Assembly (NCBI GenBank): GCA_002420005.1
Contig: DIHE01000157.1
Coordinates: 1 to 64,000 of the forward strand
Source: Holophagales bacterium UBA5704
GTDB taxonomy: Bacteria; Acidobacteriota; Thermoanaerobaculia; Multivoradales; UBA5704
Reading direction: 5' to 3'
DNA length: 64,000 bases
The notes under the pieces were generated by a model. That model worked only from the letters and a program-made list of their open reading frames with translations, was not told the DNA's origin and did not search any database. This document shows positions 50,163 to 59,409 of the stretch, one piece after another. The translations under genes and the position numbers were made by a program. How positions within the stretch are numbered: the first letter of the stretch is position 1; every line of letters begins with the position of its first letter.

Positions 50163-51932
50163 ATGACGCAGCGCATCCTCGGTCTTTCCGCCTTCCACGC
50201 CGACGCCTCGGCCGCCGCGGTTCAGGACGGCCGCTTCCTCGCCGGAGTCGAGGAGGAGCGCTTCCGGCGGATCAAGCACTGGGCCGGGTTTCCGGAGCAG
50301 GCGCTGCGCTTCTGCCTGGCCGAGCTGGGGGTGGAGATGGCCGGGGTGGAGGCCCTGGCGGTGTCGCGCCAGCCGCGCGCCTATTTCCTGCGCAAGGCGC
50401 TGCTCGCCCTGACGCACCCCAGGAGCCTGCGGCGCGCCGCCGGGCGGGTGCGCAACCTGGCACAGATCCAGTCTCTGGAGGAGCGCATCGCCGCCGCCTT
50501 CGGCCGCTCGCCGCGCGTCCATCCGGTGGAGCACCACCTGGCGCACGTCGCCTCGGCCTTCTTCTGCTCGCCGTTCGAGGACGCCATGTGCCTCACCGTC
50601 GACGGCTTCGGCGACTTCGTCTCGACGATGCTCGCGGTGGGCCGCGGCACCTCGGTCGAGGTGCTGCAGCGGGTGCATTTCCCGCACTCGCTCGGGCTGT
50701 TCTATTCGGCGATCACCCAATTCGCCGGCTTCCCCGGCTTCGGCGACGAGTACAAGGTGATGGGCCTCGCGGCCTACGGCGAGCCCACCTTCGTGCGCGA
50801 GCTGCGGCAGGTGGTCCCCGCCCGGCCCGACGGCACGTTCGTCCTCGACCTGCGCTACTTCCGCCACCTCTCCGAAGGCGTGGACATGACCTGGGAGGAC
50901 GGCTCGCCCGAGATCGGCCGCATCTACACGCCGGCCCTGGAAGAGCTGCTCGGCCCGGCCCGCCGACCAGACGAGGAGCTGACCCAGCGCCACAAGGACC
51001 TCGCCGCTTCGCTCCAGGCGGTCTACGAGGAGCGCTTCTTCGCCCTGGTGCGGGCGCTGCAGCGCCGCACCGGCCTCCCCCGCCTCGCCCTGGCCGGCGG
51101 CTGTGCCATGAATTCGCTCGCCAACGGCAAGCTGTTCGACCGGACGGACGTCGAGGACGTCTACGTCCAGGCCGCGGCGGGGGACGCCGGAACGTCCCTC
51201 GGAGCCGCTCTCTGGGTGCAGCACGTCGAGCTGGGGGCGCCGCGCGGCTTCGTGATGGAGCACTGCTCGTGGGGTCCGCGCTACGGGGAGGCGGAGATCC
51301 GTGCCGCGCTCGCCGAGCGCCTGCCGGGCTCCGGCGGCCGGGACGGAGCCCATCCGCACGGAGGGGGAGAGATCCGGGTCACCGCCGAGCCGGACGAGGA
51401 CCTCCTGTGCGCCGCGACCGCCGCCGCCATCGCCCGCGGCGAGGTGGTCGGCTGGTACCAGGGCCGCTCCGAATGGGGACCGCGCGCGCTCGGCAACCGC
51501 TCGATCGTCGGCGATCCACGGCGCGCCGACATGAAGGACATCCTCAATCTGAAGATCAAGCGGCGGGAGTCGTTCCGCCCGTTCGCCCCCTCGATCCTGG
51601 AGGAGCGCACCGCGGAGTGGTTCACCTGCGCCTACCCCGACCCGTTCATGATCAAGGTCTATCCGATCCGCCCGGAGAAGCGCCCGCTGGTCCCCGCGGT
51701 GACCCACGTGGACGGCACCGGCCGGTTGCAGACCGTCTCGGCGCGCGCCAATCCGCGCTACTGGAAGCTGATCCGCGCCTTCGAGGTGGAGACCGGGGTG
51801 CCGATGGTGCTCAACACCTCGTTCAATGAGAACGAGCCGATCGTCAACACTCCCGGCGAGGCGCTCGACTGCTTCCTGCGCACCCGCATGGACCGGCTGG
51901 TGCTCGGCGACGTGGTGGTGTCGCGGACGTGA
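50163..51932 (+). CDS. Carbamoyltransferase, NodU/TobZ family
   Basis: 589 aa, full length. The N-terminal Kae1-like domain shows GLSAFHADASAA, the metal-binding HHLAHVASAF and VDGFGD. The C-terminal YrdC-like part has GRSEWGPRALGNRSI and RESFRPFAPSIL. The family transfers a carbamoyl group from carbamoyl phosphate to a sugar or antibiotic hydroxyl through a carbamoyl-adenylate. In this locus a sugar hydroxyl of the surface glycan is the natural acceptor. It starts 5 nt after the upstream SGNH gene and overlaps the next by 4 nt. Confidence 0.93.
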   Translation: MTQRILGLSAFHADASAAAVQDGRFLAGVEEERFRRIKHWAGFPEQALRFCLAELGVEMAGVEALAVSRQPRAYFLRKALLALTHPRSLRRAAGRVRNLAQIQSLEERIAAAFGRSPRVHPVEHHLAHVASAFFCSPFEDAMCLTVDGFGDFVSTMLAVGRGTSVEVLQRVHFPHSLGLFYSAITQFAGFPGFGDEYKVMGLAAYGEPTFVRELRQVVPARPDGTFVLDLRYFRHLSEGVDMTWEDGSPEIGRIYTPALEELLGPARRPDEELTQRHKDLAASLQAVYEERFFALVRALQRRTGLPRLALAGGCAMNSLANGKLFDRTDVEDVYVQAAAGDAGTSLGAALWVQHVELGAPRGFVMEHCSWGPRYGEAEIRAALAERLPGSGGRDGAHPHGGGEIRVTAEPDEDLLCAATAAAIARGEVVGWYQGRSEWGPRALGNRSIVGDPRRADMKDILNLKIKRRESFRPFAPSILEERTAEWFTCAYPDPFMIKVYPIRPEKRPLVPAVTHVDGTGRLQTVSARANPRYWKLIRAFEVETGVPMVLNTSFNENEPIVNTPGEALDCFLRTRMDRLVLGDVVVSRT

Positions 51933-52990
51933 GCGAGCGGATCGAGCGCCTGATGCGGCGCCTGCGCCGTCTCTTCCTGGCCCTGCTCGTCTGCGCCGTC
52001 GCCGGTGAGGTGGCGGTGCGGATCCGAGACGCAGCTCTGGGCGGCACGGGCTCGCTCTACGACCATGTCGCCCCCGCGGGCTCCCGCTTCAAGATGCGCC
52101 CGGGGGTCTCCGTGGTGGTGCCCGAGCGGTATGGCGACATCCGCTATCGCTTCAACCGGGCCGGCTACCGCGACGGCGAGCCGCAGCCGGGGCGCCGCAT
52201 CGTCGTCCTCGGCGACTCGGTGAGCTTCGGCCTGGGGGTGGCCCAGGAGTCCATCTGGCCGGAGGTCCTCGAACGCAGCCTGGAGAGCGGCGGGCTCGTC
52301 CCCTCCCGGGTCGACAATCTCGCGATCTGGGCCTACCACACGGCGAACGAAGCCGACGCCCTGCGCGAGGACGGTCTCGCCCTGCGCCCCGACGTGGTTC
52401 TTCTCCAGTTTTACATGAACGATTTCTCCATTCCGCCGCCCGCCGTGCCCGGTACGCCGCCGGTGCCACCGTCTCTCGGGCAGCGCCTCACCGCTCTCAA
52501 GAACCGCGTGCTCTACAGCTCCGCCCTGTACCGCCGGCTTCACCAGGCGGGAGCCGGGCTCGCCTACGCGCTTTCTCACGACCTGCGGCGGCGGCGTTTC
52601 CCCGGCACCCTCAACGACGCCGAGCCGCGGGGGCAGAGCGCCATGCTGCGGGCCACCCCGGACGACGGGGACGTGGCGGCCTTCCGCGCGATCCGCGCGA
52701 TCCGCGACCTCGCCCGGGACCGGGGCGCCCGCTTCCTCCTGATCCTGTCCCCGGATGAGACCCAGCTCTTCTCCGCCCGTTTCGACGCGATCAACCGGCG
52801 GATCGCGGCGTTCTGCCGGCGCGAGGAGATCGCCCTGTTCGATCCCCTGCCGGTCTACCGCGCCTCGCCCGAGCGGCTGGATCTCTATTACGACGGCGTC
52901 CACTACAGCCCGCAAGGACATGCGCTCCTGGCGCGCCTCGTCGCGGCCGAGCTGCGGCGGCTCGGCTTCGTCCGCAAGGAGGAAGCATGA
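51929..52990 (+). CDS. Membrane-anchored SGNH hydrolase-like protein
   Basis: 353 aa with a GTG start in a GTGA overlap. A basic N-terminus then a hydrophobic helix (~14-28) make a signal anchor. GDSVSFGLG (~residue 93) is the nucleophile block, an FYMND segment supplies an oxyanion Asn, and DGVHYSPQGH near the C-terminus gives the Asp and His. All three catalytic elements are present, so it is probably an active esterase or acyltransferase. It is only distantly similar to the first SGNH protein, sharing the motifs but not the intervening sequence. Confidence 0.82.
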   Translation: MSERIERLMRRLRRLFLALLVCAVAGEVAVRIRDAALGGTGSLYDHVAPAGSRFKMRPGVSVVVPERYGDIRYRFNRAGYRDGEPQPGRRIVVLGDSVSFGLGVAQESIWPEVLERSLESGGLVPSRVDNLAIWAYHTANEADALREDGLALRPDVVLLQFYMNDFSIPPPAVPGTPPVPPSLGQRLTALKNRVLYSSALYRRLHQAGAGLAYALSHDLRRRRFPGTLNDAEPRGQSAMLRATPDDGDVAAFRAIRAIRDLARDRGARFLLILSPDETQLFSARFDAINRRIAAFCRREEIALFDPLPVYRASPERLDLYYDGVHYSPQGHALLARLVAAELRRLGFVRKEEA

Positions 52991-53760
52991 TCCGCCCGTG
53001 GATCGAGAAGCTGAGCCGCGACCGGGTGGTGCGGCGCCGCCTGCCCGCAGAGGCCGGGGGCCACGCCCTTTTCGTCTCGCCCGATGCGGCCCTCAAGCTC
53101 TGGCGCCGCGACCTGCGCCAGGCCGATCCCGAGCTGTTCGACCTCGCCCGGGAGCTCGTCCAGCCGGGAGACACGGTGTGGGACGTGGGAGCCAACGTCG
53201 GCCTCTTCGCCTTCGCCGCCGCGTTCGCCGCCGGAGCGTCCGGCCGTGTGCTGGCCGTCGAGGTGGACGACTGGCTGGCCGGCCTGTTGCGGCGCTCCGC
53301 CCAGACCGCCCCTCCGGCCTACGCTCCGGTGGCGGTGCTCGCCGCCGCGGTGGCCGACCGTTCTGCGATCGTCGAGCTGCACATCGCGAGCCGCGGCCGG
53401 GCCGGCAACCATCTGGCCGACGTGTCGGGCTCCACGCAGACCGGAGGCCACCGCGAGACCCGTCCCGTCGTCGCCGTCACCCTGGATGGTTTGCTGGACG
53501 CCTTCCCTCCACCCCGCCTGCTCAAGATCGACGTGGAGGGAGCCGAAGCGCTCTGCCTGCGCGGCGCCGGGCGCCTGCTCGCCGAGATCCGGCCGACCCT
53601 CCTCTGCGAGGTGACCGCGGAGAACACCGCCGCGGTGGGAGAGATCCTCCACCGGCACGCCTATACCCTCTACGATGCCGCGCAGCCCGGCGCGCGCCGC
53701 CAACCCATCGACCGCCCGGTCTGGAACACCCTCGCCCGGCCGGAAGGGGCGCCGTCATGA
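52987..53760 (+). CDS. FkbM-family methyltransferase
   Basis: 257 aa; ATGA overlaps at both ends. SAM-binding motif I is VWDVGANVGLF (~residue 64). The FkbM signature LLKIDVEGAEALCLRGA lies near residue 180, followed by LLCEV. Members O-methylate sugars or polyketide hydroxyls. Its place between glycan-modifying genes points to a sugar O-methyl group. A second FkbM gene lies 1.1 kb downstream, separated by one glycosyltransferase. Confidence 0.9.
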   Translation: MIRPWIEKLSRDRVVRRRLPAEAGGHALFVSPDAALKLWRRDLRQADPELFDLARELVQPGDTVWDVGANVGLFAFAAAFAAGASGRVLAVEVDDWLAGLLRRSAQTAPPAYAPVAVLAAAVADRSAIVELHIASRGRAGNHLADVSGSTQTGGHRETRPVVAVTLDGLLDAFPPPRLLKIDVEGAEALCLRGAGRLLAEIRPTLLCEVTAENTAAVGEILHRHAYTLYDAAQPGARRQPIDRPVWNTLARPEGAPS

Positions 53761-54845
53761 GGGTGCTCCTGGTGAGCCATCCGCCTCTCACCGCAACCCT
53801 GGGCGCCGCCCAGATCGCGCTGCACCTCGCCGCCGGCCTGCGCGAGCTGGGCCACGATGCGGTCGCCCTGTCCCCCGCACCGCTGCCGCCCGGCCCGCAC
53901 TGGTTTTCCTGGCTGCAGCAGCGCCGGGTCCTGGATCGCCTGGTCGCGGAGCAGGGTCCTTTCGACGTGATCGACACGCCGGCCATCTCGGCGACCCCGG
54001 CGCTGGCCCGCGCCGGACGGCTGGTGGTGCGCAGCATTCAACCCGAGCTGTGCTACCTGCGCGACGACATCCTGGGGGAGCTGCGGCGGCGGCCGGTCCC
54101 CTCGCCGCGCGCGCTGGCCCATGCCACGCTGGCGGCCCCGCGGGCGGGCGCGATTCTCGCCGGCTGGCGGCGGGCCCGGAAGATCCTCTGCCTGGGCAGC
54201 CGGGAGCAGGCATGGATGCGCCGCCGCTTCCCCTCCTGGGCCGCCAAGACCGGGTTTTACGTCTGCGCTCCGGCGCAGGAGGAGCGGCCCGCCCTGGCCG
54301 CGGTGCGGCGCCGGCGGCCGGAGCAGCCGCCCGGCCCGGGTCTCCGCTTCCTCTGGCTCGGCCGCTGGGCCGGCCACAAGGGAACCGGCCGGCTGCTGCG
54401 CTTTCTGGCCGAGCGCCTCGCGGCCCACCCCGACGACGTCTGCACCGTGGCCGGATGCGGGCCGGCCGCCGAGCGCGCGCTGCCGGCCGCGTGGCTGCGC
54501 GCGGGACGGGTCCGCCTGATCCCCTCCTACGCCCGCGCCGAGCTGCCCGCGCTGCTCGCCGCGCACGACGCCGGGCTGTTCACCAGCACCGTGGAAGGGT
54601 GGGGGCTGTCGCTCAACGAGATGCTCGAATCCGGGCTCCCCGTCTTCGCCACCCCGGCCGGCGCGGTGGACGACCTGCGGCCGTACTTTCCCGCCTCCCT
54701 GCGGCCCTTCCCGCCGCCCGCCCGCATCGAGCCGGCGCCACGCGAGGACCTGGAGGCGAACGGCTACTTCGCACGCTTCGCGTGGAGCGCCATCGCCCGC
54801 GACTACGAGCGCCAGGCCCTGGCCCCCGGTGGAGGACCGCCGTGA
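53757..54845 (+). CDS. Glycosyltransferase family 4
   Basis: 362 aa; ATG in an ATGA overlap. N-terminal VSHPPLTATLGAAQIALHLAAGL is typical of the acceptor domain. The C-terminal half has FLWLGRWAGHKG and STVEGWGLSLNEMLESG, with Glu residues at the donor-phosphate site. The FDVIDTPAIS segment matches GT4 proteins. It is bracketed by two FkbM methyltransferases, so it may add the residue that they methylate. Confidence 0.88.
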   Translation: MRVLLVSHPPLTATLGAAQIALHLAAGLRELGHDAVALSPAPLPPGPHWFSWLQQRRVLDRLVAEQGPFDVIDTPAISATPALARAGRLVVRSIQPELCYLRDDILGELRRRPVPSPRALAHATLAAPRAGAILAGWRRARKILCLGSREQAWMRRRFPSWAAKTGFYVCAPAQEERPALAAVRRRRPEQPPGPGLRFLWLGRWAGHKGTGRLLRFLAERLAAHPDDVCTVAGCGPAAERALPAAWLRAGRVRLIPSYARAELPALLAAHDAGLFTSTVEGWGLSLNEMLESGLPVFATPAGAVDDLRPYFPASLRPFPPPARIEPAPREDLEANGYFARFAWSAIARDYERQALAPGGGPP

Positions 54846-55747
54846 GCCCCGCCTCGCCTCCGCCGGGAGCCTGGAGCGGCCGGCTGCGCGCCGCGCTCTG
54901 GCGCTTCCACACCCTCGCGCTCGCCCACCGGATCTTCGACGGCTTGCCGGTGCCGACCGTGCTCTCCCGCCCGTTCTGCGGCCGGAGGCTCTGGGTCGAC
55001 GTGGCGCGGGCCAATCCGCAACGCCTCCTCTGGCTCGAAGGGGAACGTTTCGTGGCGGAGCGCCGGCTGCTGCGCCGCTTCCTGCGCACCGGCTGGAACG
55101 TGGCCGACGTCGGCGCCAACATCGGCTACTGTGCCCTCCTCTTCGCCGAAGCGGTGGGGCCGGCCGGCCGCATCGCCTGCATCGAGCCCGAACCGGACAA
55201 CCTCGCCGAGCTGCAGCGCAACGTGGCGGAGAACCGGCTCACGCAGGTGGACGTCTTCCCGGTGGCGGCGGGCGCCGCCTCCGGGACGGTCTCGCTGCGC
55301 ACCGGCCTCAACGGCACGGTGGCCGCCGACGGCTGCGGCGAGGTCCGGGTCCCCCTCCGGACCCTGGACGAGCTCCTGGCCGGCCGGCCGCCGGATTTCG
55401 TCAAGATCGACGTCGAGGGGTACGAGGGGCACGTCCTCGACGGCGCCACCCGGATCCTCCACGAGCACCGCCCCACGCTCTTCCTGGAAATCCACCCCGG
55501 CTTCCTGGCGCCGCCGCATACCGTGGACGGGCTCCTCGGCCGGCTGGAGGCGCTCTATCCCCACGTCGAGCTGTGGGAGATCGCGCCGCAGGCCACCCTC
55601 GCGCAGAAGATCGCGGCGCGCTACCTGGGCGCCGGCGCCTGCCGGGTGCGCGACCGCCAAGCGCTCCTCGCCGCCTGCCGGGCCGGCCGGCGGGAGGAGC
55701 CGTTCTGGGCGGTGGCACCGTCGCCGCGAAAAGGGCGGGACGCATGA
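54842..55747 (+). CDS. FkbM-family methyltransferase
   Basis: 301 aa; GTG in a GTGA overlap. Motif I VADVGANIGYC (~residue 83), the acidic IACIEPEPDN strand, and the FkbM-specific FVKIDVEGYEGHVLDGA (~residue 184) followed by LFLEIHP are all present. The ~60-residue N-terminal extension and C-terminal tail are longer than in the first FkbM protein, so the two are not recent duplicates. A sugar O-methyltransferase role is inferred from context. Confidence 0.9.
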   Translation: MSPASPPPGAWSGRLRAALWRFHTLALAHRIFDGLPVPTVLSRPFCGRRLWVDVARANPQRLLWLEGERFVAERRLLRRFLRTGWNVADVGANIGYCALLFAEAVGPAGRIACIEPEPDNLAELQRNVAENRLTQVDVFPVAAGAASGTVSLRTGLNGTVAADGCGEVRVPLRTLDELLAGRPPDFVKIDVEGYEGHVLDGATRILHEHRPTLFLEIHPGFLAPPHTVDGLLGRLEALYPHVELWEIAPQATLAQKIAARYLGAGACRVRDRQALLAACRAGRREEPFWAVAPSPRKGRDA

Positions 55748-56883
55748 AGCTCCTGCGCCCCCTGCGCGCCCTGCGTGCCCTCCCCCGGCGGGCCGGCGCC
55801 GCGCTCCTGGAACGAGAGGTGCGCCGCGCCGCCGCCCGGGCACCGGCCCTCTCCGGGCCCCCGGAGGAACCGCGCTCGCTCTTCGTGCTGCGCAACAACG
55901 ACCTGGGGGATCTCCTGGTGGTCACCCCCTTGTTCGAAGCGCTCCGCCGGCGGTTCCCCGCGGCGTCCATCGCCGCCGGCGTGGGCGACTGGAGCCGCGA
56001 CGTGCTGCGCCACAACCCCTGGATCTCCGAGGTTCTGCCGGTCAACGCCCCCTGGTTCAACAAGTACACGGCGGGGGCCGGGCCGCTCGGCCGCCGGGCC
56101 TATCTGCGCCGTTCTCCGGAGGTGCAGGAGGTGGCGCGCCGCCGCTTCGAGGTGGGGATCGACGTTCTGGGGAGCGCCTGGGGAGCCCTCTTCCTGCTGC
56201 AGGCGGGCATTCCCTGGCGCCTGGGGATCCGCGGCTACGCCGGCGGCTGCTCCGGCGCCCAGGCGACCGTCCCCTTCGATCCCGCCGAGCACGTGGGACG
56301 CACCGCCCTGCGCTTCGCCGAGCTGCTCGGCGCGACCGATCTCCCGGCGGTTCGGCCGCAGCTCTTCCTGTCTCCCGAGGAGGCACAGGCGGGCGAGCGC
56401 TGGTGGGCGGACGCGGAGCCGGGCGGACGCCGGCCGCGCCTGGTGATCGGCCCGGGGGCGGGGCTCCCCGGCAAACGCTGGCCCCTCGACCGCTTCGCGG
56501 ACCTGCTCCGCGGCCTGGCGGGCGCCGGACACCGGGCGGACCTCCAGATCCTCGTCCTCGCCGGCCGTGGCGAAGAAGACCTCGTGCGTGCCCTCGCGCC
56601 CCTCCACCCGGGGGTGCGCACGTTCGCCGAGCCGCCGGACCTGCGCACCAACTTCGCGCTGGTCGCCGCCTGCGACGCCGTGGTCTGCCATTCGAGCCTG
56701 CTGCTGCACGTGTCCGCCGCCTTCGCCCGGCCGGCCTTGACCCTCCTCGGGCCGTCCTTTCCGTCCGCATCCCGGCATCAGGCACAGTGGGGGTATCCCG
56801 GGCTCAGCCGCAGCCTGTCCCTCCCCTCCCCCGCGGCGGTCCTGAGCCTGCTCCAGGAGGAGCTCGCCCGATGCGCGCCCTGA
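55744..56883 (+). CDS. Glycosyltransferase family 9 (heptosyltransferase-like)
   Basis: 379 aa; ATGA overlap. The N-terminal RNNDLGDLLVVTPLFEALRRRFP segment and the C-terminal GPGAGLPGKRWPLDRFADLL, CDAVVCHSS and LTLLGPSFP segments are those of ADP-heptose:LPS transferases (GT9). It suggests that the locus builds an LPS-like or otherwise lipid-linked glycan in a diderm envelope. The exact sugar cannot be assigned. It overlaps the next gene by 13 nt, with AGGAGG inside its own 3' end. Confidence 0.9.
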   Translation: MKLLRPLRALRALPRRAGAALLEREVRRAAARAPALSGPPEEPRSLFVLRNNDLGDLLVVTPLFEALRRRFPAASIAAGVGDWSRDVLRHNPWISEVLPVNAPWFNKYTAGAGPLGRRAYLRRSPEVQEVARRRFEVGIDVLGSAWGALFLLQAGIPWRLGIRGYAGGCSGAQATVPFDPAEHVGRTALRFAELLGATDLPAVRPQLFLSPEEAQAGERWWADAEPGGRRPRLVIGPGAGLPGKRWPLDRFADLLRGLAGAGHRADLQILVLAGRGEEDLVRALAPLHPGVRTFAEPPDLRTNFALVAACDAVVCHSSLLLHVSAAFARPALTLLGPSFPSASRHQAQWGYPGLSRSLSLPSPAAVLSLLQEELARCAP

Positions 56884-58388
56884 AGCGATCCCCCGTTCTC
56901 TGGCTCGCCCTCGGCCTCTGGCTGACCTACCTGTGGACCTCGTCCGGAGGCCTGGAGACGAGCGATGCCGTGCTGCGCTACCTGACCGCCCGGTCGTGGA
57001 TCGAAGGGCACGGCGGCGTCCTGGCCGCCGAGCTCGGCTGGAACGGCGGCGCCGTCCTCCCCGACGGGAGGGTGTACGCCTTTTTCGGCCCGCTCCAGTC
57101 GGTGCTCATGGTGCCGTTCCTGCTCGCCGCCCGAGCCCTGCCCGCGCCGGGCATGGACACCGGCGTCGTCGAGACCTTCGCCATCTGCCTCGGCCTCTTC
57201 CCGCTCCTCTCGGCCGGCGTGATCGCCCTGCTCTACCGGTCCCTGGGCCATCTCGGGGTGGCTCCGCGCGTCCGCCTCCTCACCTGCCTCGGCATCGGAC
57301 TGGGCAGCCTGTTCTGGCACTATGCCCGGATGGGCCAGGAAGAGAGCCTGGTGGCCTTCGGCTTCGCCCTCTGGCTCCTCGGCGCCACCCGCCTGATCGC
57401 CGGCCTCCGCTCGCCCGCGCTGCTGATGGCCGCGGGCGCCGCGATTCCGCTCGCCACCCGCTGGGCGGCGGCGCCCCAGCTCGCCGTTCTCTGCGCCGCG
57501 ACGCTCGTCCTGCTCTGGCGCCACCGCCGGCAGGTGTCGTTCCGCGATGTGGCCGCCGGGGCCGCCCTGGTGGCCGGTGTGGCCTCCCTGGTCCTGCTCT
57601 ACAACCACGCCCGCTTCGGCGATCCGCTGCAGACCGGCTACCCGATCTGGTACGCCCACCAGGGCTATTCCATGTTCACCTTCGACAACTACGGCCGGCA
57701 CTTCGCAGCCCTCCTGGCCAGCCCGTACCGCGGCCTGCTCTTCTATTCACCCATCGCCGTGGCGGCCCTCGCCGGGTGCTTTCTCCTGCGCACCTCCGAC
57801 GAACGCCTGCTGGGCTTCGCGGCGGCCGGAGTGCTGGTGGCCACGCTCCTGTTCATCGCCGCCTTCCGCTTCTGGGCCGGCGGCCATTCCTGGGGGCCCC
57901 GCTTCCTCACCGCGCCCCAGGTCCTGCTGGCCCCCGCGCTCGCCGCCCTCATCGCCCGGGCGCCGCGGCGCGCCGCCTGGGCGGTGGCCCTCTGCGCCTC
58001 CCTGCAGATCTTCTCCACCGTGCTCCCTGCGTCCACCGAGGAATACGTGTGGTTCAACATCGATCGCTCCCAGCCCGGAGCCTGCAACGAATGGAGCTTC
58101 GCATGCACCGCGGTCCCTTCGCGCATCCCGCGCGGTCTCGCCGCCTTGGCGAACACCGCCGCCAACCGGCCCGGCGTGGCCCTGTCCGACCGCGCCCTCG
58201 TGGCGCCGGAGGTGGTCCTCGCCACCTCGGACTACCGCACCCTCTACTGGTGGCCGGTGCGGATCGCCTTCCGGCTCGGCCGTTTCCCCGCCTGGCTCGC
58301 CCTGCTCGCCTGCGCCGCCGGTCTCGCCGCCGCTGCGGCCTGCCTGGCGCGCGCCTGGCGGCTCTGCGGTGCAGAAGAAGCGAGGTGA
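56871..58388 (+). CDS. Polytopic membrane protein, possible GT-C glycosyltransferase
   Basis: 505 aa with about 10-12 predicted membrane spans. AGGAGG at 56855 sets the ATG at 56871. After the first span comes a periplasmic loop with GGLETSDAVLRYLTARSW (an acidic ETSD placed as in GT-C enzymes) and later GDPLQTGYPIWY. Overall layout resembles lipid-linked-sugar-dependent mannosyl/arabinosyl-type transferases, but I cannot match a named family with certainty. It could add a sugar to the glycan on the outer face of the inner membrane. It is not an obvious Wzx flippase or Wzy polymerase. Confidence 0.8.
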   Translation: MRALKRSPVLWLALGLWLTYLWTSSGGLETSDAVLRYLTARSWIEGHGGVLAAELGWNGGAVLPDGRVYAFFGPLQSVLMVPFLLAARALPAPGMDTGVVETFAICLGLFPLLSAGVIALLYRSLGHLGVAPRVRLLTCLGIGLGSLFWHYARMGQEESLVAFGFALWLLGATRLIAGLRSPALLMAAGAAIPLATRWAAAPQLAVLCAATLVLLWRHRRQVSFRDVAAGAALVAGVASLVLLYNHARFGDPLQTGYPIWYAHQGYSMFTFDNYGRHFAALLASPYRGLLFYSPIAVAALAGCFLLRTSDERLLGFAAAGVLVATLLFIAAFRFWAGGHSWGPRFLTAPQVLLAPALAALIARAPRRAAWAVALCASLQIFSTVLPASTEEYVWFNIDRSQPGACNEWSFACTAVPSRIPRGLAALANTAANRPGVALSDRALVAPEVVLATSDYRTLYWWPVRIAFRLGRFPAWLALLACAAGLAAAAACLARAWRLCGAEEAR

Positions 58389-58392
58389 CGCC

Positions 58393-59409
58393 ATGATCCG
58401 TATCGCCATCCTCGGCGCGGGCCATTGGGGCCCGAACCTCATCCGCAACTTCCATACCCACCAGGCGAGCGAGGTCGTCTGGGTGATCGACCGCGACCCC
58501 GGACGCCTGGAGCTCGCCCGCTCCCGCTACCCCGACGTGCGCGTCGGGGCCGACCCGGCGGCGGCGTTCGACGATCCCGCGGTCGATGCGGTGGTCCTCG
58601 CCACGCCGACGGTGACCCACCACCCGCTCGCCGCCGCGGCGCTGCGCGCCGGCAAGCACGTCCTGGTCGAGAAGCCTCTCGCCACCCGCACCGAGGAGGC
58701 CGAGGAGCTCTGTGCCCTCGCCGACCGGCTCGGACGCATCCTCATGGTGGGGCATGTGTTCCTGTTCAACGGCGCCGTCCGGCAGATCAAGGAAGACCTC
58801 GACGCCGAGCGCGTCGGCAAGGTCTTCTACCTCTCCATGCTGCGCACCAACCTGGGCCCCATCCGCAGCGACGTCAACGCCGCCTGGGACCTGGCGGCGC
58901 ACGACGTGGCGATCGCCAACTACTGGCTGGGCGGCCCGCCGCTCGCCGCCGCGGCCCAGGGAGGCTCCTGGATCAACCCCGGCATCGAAGATGCCGTCTT
59001 CGCCAACCTCTGGTATCCAAACGGGGTGATGGCTCACCTTCACGTCTCCTGGCTGAGCCCGCGCAAGGTGCGCGACATCACCCTCGTCGGGGAGAAAGGC
59101 ATGTTGACCTTCGACGACATGAATCTGCAAGAACCGGTTCGCCACTATGACAAAGGCGTGAGCGAAAAGCGCTCGGCGGGCTTCGTGGACACCTTCGCCT
59201 TGTTCCGCACCAGCATCCGCGAAGGCGCGGTGACGATCCCCCGGGTGTCGACCGGCGAGCCGCTCAAAGCCGAGTGCGACCATTTTCTCGACTGCATCCA
59301 CCGCGGCGTCCGTCCCCTGGCCGATGGGCGCAGCGGCCTCGACGCCGTCCGCGTCCTCGCCGCCCTCGACCGTTCGCTGCACGAAGAAGGCCGCAGGGTG
59401 GACGTATGA
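58393..59409 (+). CDS. Gfo/Idh/MocA-family NAD(P)-dependent sugar oxidoreductase
   Basis: 338 aa. An N-terminal Rossmann fold with ILGAGHWGPN, the EKPLATR motif carrying catalytic Lys94, and the C-terminal substrate domain with WDLAAHDVAIANYWLG are typical. Family members oxidise a sugar-nucleotide ring carbon to a ketone. The overlapping aminotransferase and formyltransferase genes suggest the route oxidation, transamination, N-formylation. A UDP-sugar 3-dehydrogenase of the WlbA kind is one candidate; the substrate is not readable here. Confidence 0.92.
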   Translation: MIRIAILGAGHWGPNLIRNFHTHQASEVVWVIDRDPGRLELARSRYPDVRVGADPAAAFDDPAVDAVVLATPTVTHHPLAAAALRAGKHVLVEKPLATRTEEAEELCALADRLGRILMVGHVFLFNGAVRQIKEDLDAERVGKVFYLSMLRTNLGPIRSDVNAAWDLAAHDVAIANYWLGGPPLAAAAQGGSWINPGIEDAVFANLWYPNGVMAHLHVSWLSPRKVRDITLVGEKGMLTFDDMNLQEPVRHYDKGVSEKRSAGFVDTFALFRTSIREGAVTIPRVSTGEPLKAECDHFLDCIHRGVRPLADGRSGLDAVRVLAALDRSLHEEGRRVDV

